DNA of 11,685 nt, taken from assembly GCA_009704345.1 (NCBI GenBank), contig WLEH01000012.1, positions 1 to 11,685 on the forward strand. Reading direction: 5' to 3'. The stretch is from Actinomycetota bacterium. Its GTDB lineage: Bacteria > Actinomycetota > Actinomycetes > S36-B12 > UBA5976. The notes beneath the pieces are model-generated. The model was not told the DNA's origin and did no database searches. It saw only the letters and a list, made by a program, of their open reading frames with translations. Below, piece after piece: positions 5,658 through 11,685 of the stretch (its first letter is position 1; every line of letters starts with the position of its first letter). Both the position numbers and the translations under genes were made by a program.

Positions 5658-8162
5658 ATGTTTGAACGATTTACAGATCGAGCCCGTCGAGTGGTCGTGC
5701 TTGCCCAAGAAGAGGCACGTATGTTGAACCACAACTACATCGGCACCGAGCACATTCTGTTGGGATTGATTCATGAAGGTGAAGGCGTTGCCGCTAAGTC
5801 ATTAGAGAGTTTGGAAATTCGACTTGAGCAAGTTCGAGCACAAGTTGAAGAAATAATTGGTCCTGGACAACAAGCGCCAAGTGGACACATTCCATTTACG
5901 CCTCGTGCAAAAAAGGTTTTGGAATTGTCACTGCGCGAAGCCTTGCAGTTAGGACATAACTACATCGGCACCGAGCACATTTTGCTTGGCCTAATTCGCG
6001 AAGGTGAAGGCGTTGCTGCACAAGTTTTAGTAAAGCTTGGCGCAGATCTACACCGCGTTCGTCAGCAAGTCATTCAATTGTTAAGTGGTTATCAAGGAAA
6101 AGAGCCAGCCACTTCGGGTGGTCCAACTGAAGGAACACCATCAACTTCTTTGGTGCTGGATCAATTTGGTCGCAACTTAACTCAAGCTGCACGCGAAGGT
6201 TCGTTAGATCCAGTTATTGGTCGCGAAAAAGAAATTGAACGAGTGATGCAAGTGCTCTCTCGCCGAACAAAAAACAATCCAGTATTGATTGGTGAGCCAG
6301 GCGTTGGTAAAACTGCAGTTGTAGAAGGCTTAGCTCAAAATGTAGTTCGTGGCGAGGTGCCTGAAACACTTAAAGACAAGCAGATCTACTCCCTTGATCT
6401 TGGTGCATTAGTTGCAGGTTCTAGATACCGCGGCGACTTTGAAGAGCGACTAAAGAAGGTTTTGAAAGAGATCAGAACTCGCGGTGACATCATTTTGTTT
6501 ATTGATGAAATTCACACTTTGGTTGGTGCCGGTGCTGCTGAAGGCGCAATTGATGCGGCAAGCATTCTTAAGCCAATGCTGGCTCGCGGTGAACTCCAAA
6601 CTATTGGTGCGACAACACTAGATGAATATCGCAAACACATTGAAAAAGATGCGGCCCTTGAGCGACGTTTCCAGCCAATCCAAGTTGCTGAGCCATCACT
6701 TGCGCACAGTATTGAAATTCTTAAGGGATTGCGTGATCGTTACGAAACGCATCACCGAGTGACCATTACTGATGCTGCCCTTGTTGCAGCAGCAACATTG
6801 GCTGATCGGTATATCAATGATCGATTCCTGCCAGACAAAGCAATCGATCTAATTGATGAAGCTGGTTCTAGATTGCGTATTCGTCGCATGACCGCGCCAC
6901 CAGATCTTCGCGAATTCGATACTCGAATTTCAGATGCCCGCCGGGAAAAGGAAAGTGCAATTGATGCTCAAGACTTTGAAAAAGCTGCATCACTTCGGGA
7001 TAAAGAGAAGCAGTTAATTGCAGCTAAAGCTGAGCGAGAGCGCGAGTGGAAGTCTGGCGACCTTGATGTGGTGGCTGAAGTGGATGAAGAGTTAATTGCT
7101 GAGGTGCTCGCAACTGCTACTGGAATTCCAATTGTTAAGTTAACTGAAGAAGAGTCACAGCGTTTAATGCGAATGGAAGACGAACTTCACAAGCGAGTAA
7201 TTGGTCAGAACGATGCCATCACCGCCCTGAGCAAAGCAATTCGTCGAACACGTGCTGGACTTAAGGATCCAAAGCGTCCAGGTGGGTCCTTTATCTTCGC
7301 TGGACCTTCTGGTGTTGGAAAGACTGAGTTGAGCAAGGCTCTTTCTGAATTCCTGTTTGGCGATGAGTCATCATTGATTCAGTTGGATATGAGTGAATAC
7401 TCTGAGAAGCACACTGTTTCGAGACTGTTTGGCTCGCCACCAGGATATGTTGGCTACGAAGAGGGTGGCCAGTTAACTGAGAAAGTTCGCCGACGTCCAT
7501 TCTCAGTAGTGCTATTTGATGAAATTGAAAAAGCACACCCAGATATCTTCAACTCATTGTTGCAGATTTTGGAAGATGGTCGATTGACTGATGCCCAAGG
7601 TCGAGTAGTTGATTTCAAGAACACTGTAATCATCATGACTACAAACCTAGGTTCACGCGACATCATGAAGGGTGCCGGCTTGGGCTTCGCGAACGTAAAT
7701 GATGATAAGTCAAACTATGATCGGATGAAGCTAAAAGTCAATGAAGAACTTAAGCAGCATTTCCGACCTGAATTCCTGAACCGAATTGACGACATTGTCG
7801 TCTTCCATCAGTTAACTGAAGCTGAAATTGTCAACATAGTTGATTTGATGTTAGCAAAGGTTGATGAGCGCTTGAAAGATAAAGACATGGGCTTGGAGTT
7901 AACTCCAGCTGCAAAGGCGCTCTTGGCAAAGAAGGGTTATGACCCGTTGCTTGGTGCAAGACCACTTCGACGAACTGTGCAACGTGAGATCGAAGATGTC
8001 TTGAGCGAGAAGATTTTGTTCAGTGAGTTAGTGCCTGGTCAGCTAGTAATAGTTGATGTGCAAGGTGAGGGTGATGATGCTGCCTTTACTTTCGCTGGCA
8101 CTGCCAAAGGCGAGTTACCTGATGTTCCCCCAGTGGAGCCAGCTGGTAGTTCTGCTGAATAA
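5658..8162 (+). CDS. clpC: ClpC, ATP-dependent Clp protease ATPase subunit
   Basis: Hsp100 unfoldase that recognises, unfolds and feeds proteins into the ClpP proteolytic chamber. The 834 residues give the full ClpC layout: two Clp_N repeats (about 1-70 and 78-145, each with HNYIGTEHILLGLI), first AAA+ module with Walker A GEPGVGKT at 212-219 and Walker B LFIDEIH at 280-286, a coiled middle domain with a UVR-like segment around 425-460, and second AAA+ module with Walker A GPSGVGKT at 549-556 and Walker B VLFDEIE at 618-624. The LGF tripeptide at 675-677 sits where the ClpP-docking loop is expected. The acidic, Pro-rich tail (about 803-834) is variable in the family. A good Shine-Dalgarno and the conserved MFERFTDRAR start support the ATG. 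It is divergent from ppc and ends in a strong hairpin. In many actinobacteria lsr2 directly precedes it; here it does not. Confidence 0.98.
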   Translation: MFERFTDRARRVVVLAQEEARMLNHNYIGTEHILLGLIHEGEGVAAKSLESLEIRLEQVRAQVEEIIGPGQQAPSGHIPFTPRAKKVLELSLREALQLGHNYIGTEHILLGLIREGEGVAAQVLVKLGADLHRVRQQVIQLLSGYQGKEPATSGGPTEGTPSTSLVLDQFGRNLTQAAREGSLDPVIGREKEIERVMQVLSRRTKNNPVLIGEPGVGKTAVVEGLAQNVVRGEVPETLKDKQIYSLDLGALVAGSRYRGDFEERLKKVLKEIRTRGDIILFIDEIHTLVGAGAAEGAIDAASILKPMLARGELQTIGATTLDEYRKHIEKDAALERRFQPIQVAEPSLAHSIEILKGLRDRYETHHRVTITDAALVAAATLADRYINDRFLPDKAIDLIDEAGSRLRIRRMTAPPDLREFDTRISDARREKESAIDAQDFEKAASLRDKEKQLIAAKAEREREWKSGDLDVVAEVDEELIAEVLATATGIPIVKLTEEESQRLMRMEDELHKRVIGQNDAITALSKAIRRTRAGLKDPKRPGGSFIFAGPSGVGKTELSKALSEFLFGDESSLIQLDMSEYSEKHTVSRLFGSPPGYVGYEEGGQLTEKVRRRPFSVVLFDEIEKAHPDIFNSLLQILEDGRLTDAQGRVVDFKNTVIIMTTNLGSRDIMKGAGLGFANVNDDKSNYDRMKLKVNEELKQHFRPEFLNRIDDIVVFHQLTEAEIVNIVDLMLAKVDERLKDKDMGLELTPAAKALLAKKGYDPLLGARPLRRTVQREIEDVLSEKILFSELVPGQLVIVDVQGEGDDAAFTFAGTAKGELPDVPPVEPAGSSAE

Positions 8163-8173
8163 TTAGCGAACTT

Positions 8174-8210
8174 ACAAACCCCCAACTTGGATCCGAAGTT
8201 GGGGGTTTGT
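8174..8210. terminator. Bidirectional intrinsic terminator between clpC and radA
   Basis: A perfect 15-base inverted repeat (arms 8174-8188 and 8196-8210, with a C5/G5 core) encloses a 7-base loop, GGATCCG. On the plus strand it is followed by a T-rich stretch, which suits rho-independent termination of clpC. Read on the minus strand the 3' arm also ends TTTGT, so it can serve radA. It begins 11 bases after the clpC stop and its last base is the last base of the radA stop codon. Confidence 0.93.
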
Positions 8211-9559
8211 TATTTAGAAAGTTGATTTAAAACATTTATCGCATCGGCTAGGTCATCTACCTGATGAACCTTTAATTTTCCGCTATAAGTTGTTCCGGCT
8301 GGCACAATTGCATGCGACATACCAAGTCGCTCAGCTTCAGATAGGCGGCGATTCACATTTGTAGCGCGGCGAATTTCTCCAGTTAAGCCAATCTCTCCGA
8401 TAGCAACCACGGTTGGATCAATTGGTTTCTCTTTTGCCGCACTTGCGATACTCAACGCAATTGCAAGATCAGCGGCCGGTTCCACAATTTTTAATCCGCC
8501 AACTGTTGCAACATAACAGTCATCTTTAGCAACCTTGATACCAGCTTTTCGCTCTAACACGGCGAGCACCATTGATACCCGAGATGAATCAACTCCGCTG
8601 GTTGCCCGGCGTGGTGAGACTAATGATGACGTTGCAACAAGTGCTTGCAATTCAGTTATTAACGGCCGCTGACCTTCCATGCTCACGGTTAAACAGGTGC
8701 CAGCAATGGGTTGTTTGCGACTAGTGCGGAATAACTCGCTGGGATCTTTAACTTCTACTAAGCCAGATTCTGCTAAGTCAAAGCAACCAATTTCATCAGT
8801 TGCACCATATCTATTTTTAACAGAGCGCAGTATTCGCAAACTGGTATGCCGATCGCCATCGAAATTAAGTACTACGTCAACAATATGCTCAAGCATGCGA
8901 GGACCGGCAATAGTTCCTTCCTTAGTGACATGGCCAACCAAAATTATTGCAGTTTGGGAGCGCTTAGCTGCACTAATCAATGCTGCTGCAGATTCGCGTA
9001 CTTGCGCGACACCACCAGCAGCACCATCTAATTCGCTCGAAGAGATAGTTTGAATTGAATCGACAATTACTAACTTTGGCTGATGATGTTCAATTAGTCC
9101 TAAAATTGTTGCCAGATCCGTTTCAGCCGCTAAATAAAGTCGATCATGAACGGCAGCAATTCGCTCCGCCCGCAGTTTTACTTGCGCTGCAGATTCTTCA
9201 GCAGATAAATACAGTGAATCACCAACAGATTTTGCCCAAGCAGCAGCAACTTCCAATAACAGTGTTGATTTACCAATTCCAGGTTCGCCGGCTAGCAAAA
9301 TAACTGAGCCAGGCACTATTCCGCCGCCAAGCACTCGGTCAAGTTCAGCAATCTGAGTGGAAGTTTTATTTGCTTCCATAATTTGGGTGTCAGTAATTGG
9401 AACTGCGTATTGCGTTAATTTAACCGGTTGCGTGCTGCCTAACGTTCGGCCAGCTTCGATCAGGGTTGACCAAGCCTGGCATTCACCACAGCGGCCCACC
9501 CACTTTGCTGACTCCCAGCCACATTCAGTGCATTTGAATAGCGATTTTGTCTTTGCCAC
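8210..9559 (-). CDS. radA: DNA repair protein RadA (Sms)
   Basis: RecA-related ATPase that helps process branched recombination intermediates; cytosolic, DNA-bound. The 449 residues are full length. An N-terminal zinc finger uses Cys10, Cys13, Cys24 and Cys27. Walker A is GEPGIGKST at 91-99, Walker B is about LVIVDS at 163-168, and the RadA-specific KNRYG motif is at 248-252. A Lon-protease-like C-terminal domain covers about 290-449. The start is GTG, chosen because the MAKTKSLFKCTECGW beginning is family-typical and no ATG lies close upstream. There is no Shine-Dalgarno: the 9 bases between the upstream stop and the GTG are mainly pyrimidines, so translation is either coupled to the upstream cysteine-rich gene or from a leaderless message. 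In many actinobacteria radA neighbours disA; no disA is present here. Confidence 0.97.
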   Translation of the reverse strand: MAKTKSLFKCTECGWESAKWVGRCGECQAWSTLIEAGRTLGSTQPVKLTQYAVPITDTQIMEANKTSTQIAELDRVLGGGIVPGSVILLAGEPGIGKSTLLLEVAAAWAKSVGDSLYLSAEESAAQVKLRAERIAAVHDRLYLAAETDLATILGLIEHHQPKLVIVDSIQTISSSELDGAAGGVAQVRESAAALISAAKRSQTAIILVGHVTKEGTIAGPRMLEHIVDVVLNFDGDRHTSLRILRSVKNRYGATDEIGCFDLAESGLVEVKDPSELFRTSRKQPIAGTCLTVSMEGQRPLITELQALVATSSLVSPRRATSGVDSSRVSMVLAVLERKAGIKVAKDDCYVATVGGLKIVEPAADLAIALSIASAAKEKPIDPTVVAIGEIGLTGEIRRATNVNRRLSEAERLGMSHAIVPAGTTYSGKLKVHQVDDLADAINVLNQLSK

Positions 9560-9565
9560 GGGAGC

Positions 9566-9571
9566 AGACTA
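9566..9571 (-). promoter_or_regulatory. Candidate -10 element for a leaderless radA transcript
   Basis: On the minus strand TAGTCT, whose first three bases are the stop codon of the upstream gene, ends 6 bases before the radA GTG. The spacing equals that before lysS and ppx. Because the upstream gene is co-directional and only 9 bases away, translational re-initiation is an equally good explanation of the missing Shine-Dalgarno. Confidence 0.3.
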
Positions 9572-10348
9572 CTTGCGCTCCCAGACAGCTGTCGCTGGAT
9601 GAAGTGGAATTAACTTCCGCCCCTTATTGTCACGCACCGACTCAATCGCCGCCTCATGAGCTTTGCAGTGTTCTACCAAGATGTCATAGGCCTTTTGGCT
9701 CATTAACTTAATCAAGGTATAGCGCTCAGAAACATAAACTGGTTCGGCTGCATTATGAGCCTCAGGATTGCTAGAGCAATACCAATTCAGCTCAACGCCG
9801 CCCTCGCCCCAACTGCGACGATCATACTCAGTGATTAGCACAATCAACTGTTCAGTTTTGTCTTCAAATTTACGGCGTTCATAATCACGGCGAATTGGTA
9901 GTTGCCAACACACCTCTGGTTTTAAATCTGCTGGCTGTTCGCCAATTCGCAGTGCAAGCCGATGAAACGCACAACCATCACCACCTTCAAAGCCTGGACG
10001 ATTCAAAAAAATACAGGCGCCATCCACTACTTTAGTTTTGTCGGCACCATCTTCTTTCTCGGTCCAACCTTTTTTAATTCCAATCTCTCGGTGCTGCCAA
10101 TCTTCATCAGATAACTTTGCAACCCACTTCTTTACATTTTTGTGGTCTGCTTTTTCGGAGAAGTGCGCACCATGAGTGCAGCAGCCATCATTTGGTCTGC
10201 CTTTTTCAATTCCTTTACAGCCGCGCCCATAAATACAGTTCCATTTTGAGGTTAGCCAGGTTAAGTCAATGCGATAGATCTGTAATGGCTCATCGGGGTC
10301 TTGAAATTCCACCCAATGTCGCGGCGCGGTCAGCGAAGTTTCTTTCAC
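9569..10348 (-). CDS. Uncharacterised cysteine-rich protein upstream of radA
   Basis: I cannot name this 259-residue protein with confidence. It has no signal peptide or membrane segment and looks soluble. It carries nine cysteines at 38, 44, 56, 57, 112, 126, 147, 191 and 228, grouped in motif-like blocks: NCIYGRGCKGI, GCCTHGAHF, DGCAFHRLAL (with His129) and KPEVCWQLPIRR. This looks like a metal-binding site, zinc or Fe-S, and loosely recalls the YkgJ or DUF3109-type cysteine-cluster families; that comparison is from memory and weak. The start is GTG, with no Shine-Dalgarno and a TAGGCT hexamer 7 bases upstream. It is probably cotranscribed with radA, which begins 9 bases after its TAG stop, and is divergent from ppx. 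The motif-like grouping of residues argues for a real conserved gene rather than a chance frame. Confidence 0.85.
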   Translation of the reverse strand: MKETSLTAPRHWVEFQDPDEPLQIYRIDLTWLTSKWNCIYGRGCKGIEKGRPNDGCCTHGAHFSEKADHKNVKKWVAKLSDEDWQHREIGIKKGWTEKEDGADKTKVVDGACIFLNRPGFEGGDGCAFHRLALRIGEQPADLKPEVCWQLPIRRDYERRKFEDKTEQLIVLITEYDRRSWGEGGVELNWYCSSNPEAHNAAEPVYVSERYTLIKLMSQKAYDILVEHCKAHEAAIESVRDNKGRKLIPLHPATAVWERK

Positions 10349-10382
10349 AGGGAATAGCCTAGACAGGGAGTACCGTCAGCCT
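10349..10382. promoter_or_regulatory. 34-base divergent promoter region
   Basis: This gap separates the GTG of the cysteine-rich gene (minus) from the ATG of ppx (plus). It contains TAGGCT on the minus strand at 10356-10361, 7 bases from the GTG, and TACCGT on the plus strand at 10371-10376, 6 bases from the ATG. A second plus-strand hexamer, TAGCCT at 10355-10360, overlaps the minus-strand one by 5 bases; starting from it would allow a short leader with GGGAG at 10366-10370, 12 bases from the ATG, a long spacing for a Shine-Dalgarno. Confidence 0.5.
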
Positions 10383-11309
10383 ATGCGGCTGGGCGTGTTG
10401 GACATAGGAAGCAATACTGTGCACCTTTTGGTGTGCGATGTTGCGCCAGGTGCTGCGCCACTTCCCGCATTCTCAATTAAGGAGCCGTTAGGACTAATCC
10501 GACATTTAACGGATGAAGGTGCTTTTGATGCCAAGATGGCAAATCACTTAAACGAGGTAATTTCTGAACTAACTACAGCTGCAAAATCAAATGGTTGTCG
10601 CGAAATTTTGGCTTTTGCTACCAGCGCAATTAGAGAAGCATCAAATGGTCAAGAAGTTTTGGATCAAGTCAGTAGTAAAACCAAACAAAAAATTTCTGTG
10701 CTCTCGGGTGCAGATGAGGCGCGTTTAACCTTTTTGGCAACTAGACGTTGGTTTGGTTGGTCTAGCGGCACGTTATTGAATTTAGATATCGGCGGCGGCT
10801 CGTTTGAGTTAGCAATTGGGGGAGGTGAACTGCCTGACACGGCATTATCCCTACCACTTGGTGCGGGTCGATTAACTAGAGATTTTAAGTTAAGCGATCC
10901 TCCAACTGCGAAACAACTAAATGCACTAAACGAATATGTTTATGATCAAATTGAGAATGTAATTGATAAAATTACAACCGAGAATGGTGCTGATCATGTG
11001 GTTGGTACCAGTAAAACTTTTCGATCATTGGCCCGAATCGCTGGCGCCGCACCCAGTGCTGCCGGACCATTTGTGAAGCGACTATTACCTGCTGACAAAT
11101 TAGCAAGTATTGCGACAAGAATTTCATCAATGAGTGTGCAGCAGCGAACTACGTTGCCTGGAGTGAGTAAAGCTCGGGCCACCCAACTAGCCGCTGGTGC
11201 CATGGTGGCAGCGGCCGCGGTAGATTTGCTTGATATCGAGGAGATTGAGATCAGCCCATGGGCGCTGCGAGAGGGAATCTTGCTTCGCCATATTGATTCA
11301 CTGAGTTGA
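10383..11309 (+). CDS. ppx: Ppx/GppA family phosphatase (exopolyphosphatase)
   Basis: ASKHA-fold phosphohydrolase that removes terminal phosphates from polyphosphate and, in some members, converts pppGpp to ppGpp. The 308 residues give the short two-domain form typical of actinobacterial Ppx1, without the long C-terminal HD-like part of E. coli Ppx. Visible are the phosphate loop LDIGSNTVHLLV at 6-17, AFATSAIREA at 77-86, SGADEAR at 108-114 with the expected catalytic acid Glu112, the second phosphate loop NLDIGGGSFEL at 133-143, GTSKTFRSLAR at 208-218 and the closing SPWALREGILLRHID. SGADEAR has Asp where many relatives have a second Glu, a mild change. No strong Shine-Dalgarno is present; TACCGT lies 6 bases before the ATG. 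proC follows after 11 bases, as in other actinobacteria. Polyphosphate versus (p)ppGpp preference cannot be told from sequence. Confidence 0.9.
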   Translation: MRLGVLDIGSNTVHLLVCDVAPGAAPLPAFSIKEPLGLIRHLTDEGAFDAKMANHLNEVISELTTAAKSNGCREILAFATSAIREASNGQEVLDQVSSKTKQKISVLSGADEARLTFLATRRWFGWSSGTLLNLDIGGGSFELAIGGGELPDTALSLPLGAGRLTRDFKLSDPPTAKQLNALNEYVYDQIENVIDKITTENGADHVVGTSKTFRSLARIAGAAPSAAGPFVKRLLPADKLASIATRISSMSVQQRTTLPGVSKARATQLAAGAMVAAAAVDLLDIEEIEISPWALREGILLRHIDSLS

Positions 11310-11311
11310 AC

Positions 11312-11315
11312 GGAG
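11312..11315 (+). promoter_or_regulatory. Shine-Dalgarno for proC
   Basis: GGAG with a 5-base spacer to the ATG at 11321, inside the 11-base gap after ppx. It supports cotranscription with ppx and fixes the proC start. Confidence 0.6.
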
Positions 11316-11320
11316 CGCAG

Positions 11321-11685
11321 ATGCGAAACGTAGTTGTAATAGGTGTGGGTGCGATGGGTACCGCGCTAATTGCTGCTGCCAAATCCGCGGACGCCCAATT
11401 ACAAATCTCAGTTTCTGACAAAGATGAAACTAAAGTTAGTGCTGCAACGAAATCACTTAATGTTGCAATAGCAGATGACCGCGCAATTACATCCGCTGAA
11501 TTGATTGTGATTGCGGTTAAACCGCAAGACATTGCCAATGTGCTCACTGAATTAAATCCAAGATTGAATAAGTCGCAAACTGTTTTATCTATTGCAGCCG
11601 GAGTGACGTTAGCTAAATTGGTTCAACTTGTGCCAAACGCGACAACGGTGAGATGCATGCCCAATACCCCAGCACTAGTTGGTAA
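11321..11685 (+). CDS. proC: Pyrroline-5-carboxylate reductase, N-terminal part
   Basis: The window ends inside this gene; 121 complete codons and two further bases are visible. ProC reduces pyrroline-5-carboxylate to proline with NAD(P)H, the last step of proline synthesis, in the cytosol. The N-terminal Rossmann fold shows the dinucleotide-binding GVGAMG at residues 8-13, then AVKPQD at about 65-70, SIAAGV near 91-96 and RCMPNTPALVG at the window edge, which is the family signature region around the substrate site. The usual first glycine pair is Gly-Val here, which the fold allows. It lies 11 bases after ppx with its own Shine-Dalgarno, and the ppx-proC neighbourhood is conserved in actinobacteria. 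Confidence 0.95.
   Translation, partial: MRNVVVIGVGAMGTALIAAAKSADAQLQISVSDKDETKVSAATKSLNVAIADDRAITSAELIVIAVKPQDIANVLTELNPRLNKSQTVLSIAAGVTLAKLVQLVPNATTVRCMPNTPALVG

Noticed and set aside
8189..8194. GGATCC palindrome in the terminator loop as a separate regulatory site
   Set aside because: A six-base palindrome in a 7-base hairpin loop is easily explained by chance and has no further support.
11251..11547. Minus-strand open frame of 98 codons across the ppx/proC junction
   Set aside because: It overlaps two well-supported genes on the other strand, and its low-complexity Ala/Ser/Ile content is that of an antisense shadow.
1..11685. Mobile element, CRISPR array, defence island or other undescribed multi-gene system
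   Set aside because: No transposase, integrase, direct-repeat array, tRNA-flanked insertion or composition break is visible; all but one of the genes belong to well-known housekeeping families.

Overview
The window reads as a chromosomal housekeeping segment from an actinobacterium with a compact, A+T-leaning genome. The actinobacterial assignment rests on the order panC-coaX-lysS...clpC, the short two-domain Ppx next to proC, the Rv2747-like stand-alone N-acetylglutamate synthase, and ClpC with a strong match to the actinobacterial ClpC1 layout. The A/T-biased third codon positions, very short intergenic gaps and the absence of lsr2 between lysS and clpC suggest a streamlined freshwater-type lineage such as the Nanopelagicales (acI). 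That last step is inference from synteny and composition; no search was run.

Layout. Bases 1-2853 are a plus-strand run: the tail of panC, coaX, lysS and an argA-like acetyltransferase that overlaps lysS by 8 bases. It meets ppc (minus strand, 2854-5556) stop codon to stop codon with no spacer. A 101-base divergent region (5557-5657) carries the ppc and clpC promoters. clpC (5658-8162) and radA (minus, 8210-9559) converge on a near-ideal bidirectional terminator hairpin. Upstream of radA on the same strand is an uncharacterised cysteine-rich protein (9569-10348). A 34-base divergent gap separates it from ppx (10383-11309), which is followed after 11 bases by proC, cut off by the window end. 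No stretch of more than 101 bases lacks a gene.

Functionally this is core metabolism and maintenance: coenzyme A synthesis (PanC, CoaX), lysyl-tRNA charging (LysS), arginine (ArgA-like) and proline (ProC) synthesis, anaplerotic carbon fixation (Ppc), regulated proteolysis (ClpC), recombinational repair (RadA) and polyphosphate or (p)ppGpp turnover (Ppx). I found no mobile element, CRISPR array, RNA gene or defence-type system.

The most interesting signal is in how starts are set. Three genes have a Shine-Dalgarno sequence (coaX, clpC, proC), one is coupled by overlap (argA), and the remaining five (lysS, ppc, radA, the cysteine-rich gene, ppx) have no Shine-Dalgarno but carry a TANNNT hexamer 6-8 bases before the start codon. 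That is the spacing expected for leaderless transcripts.
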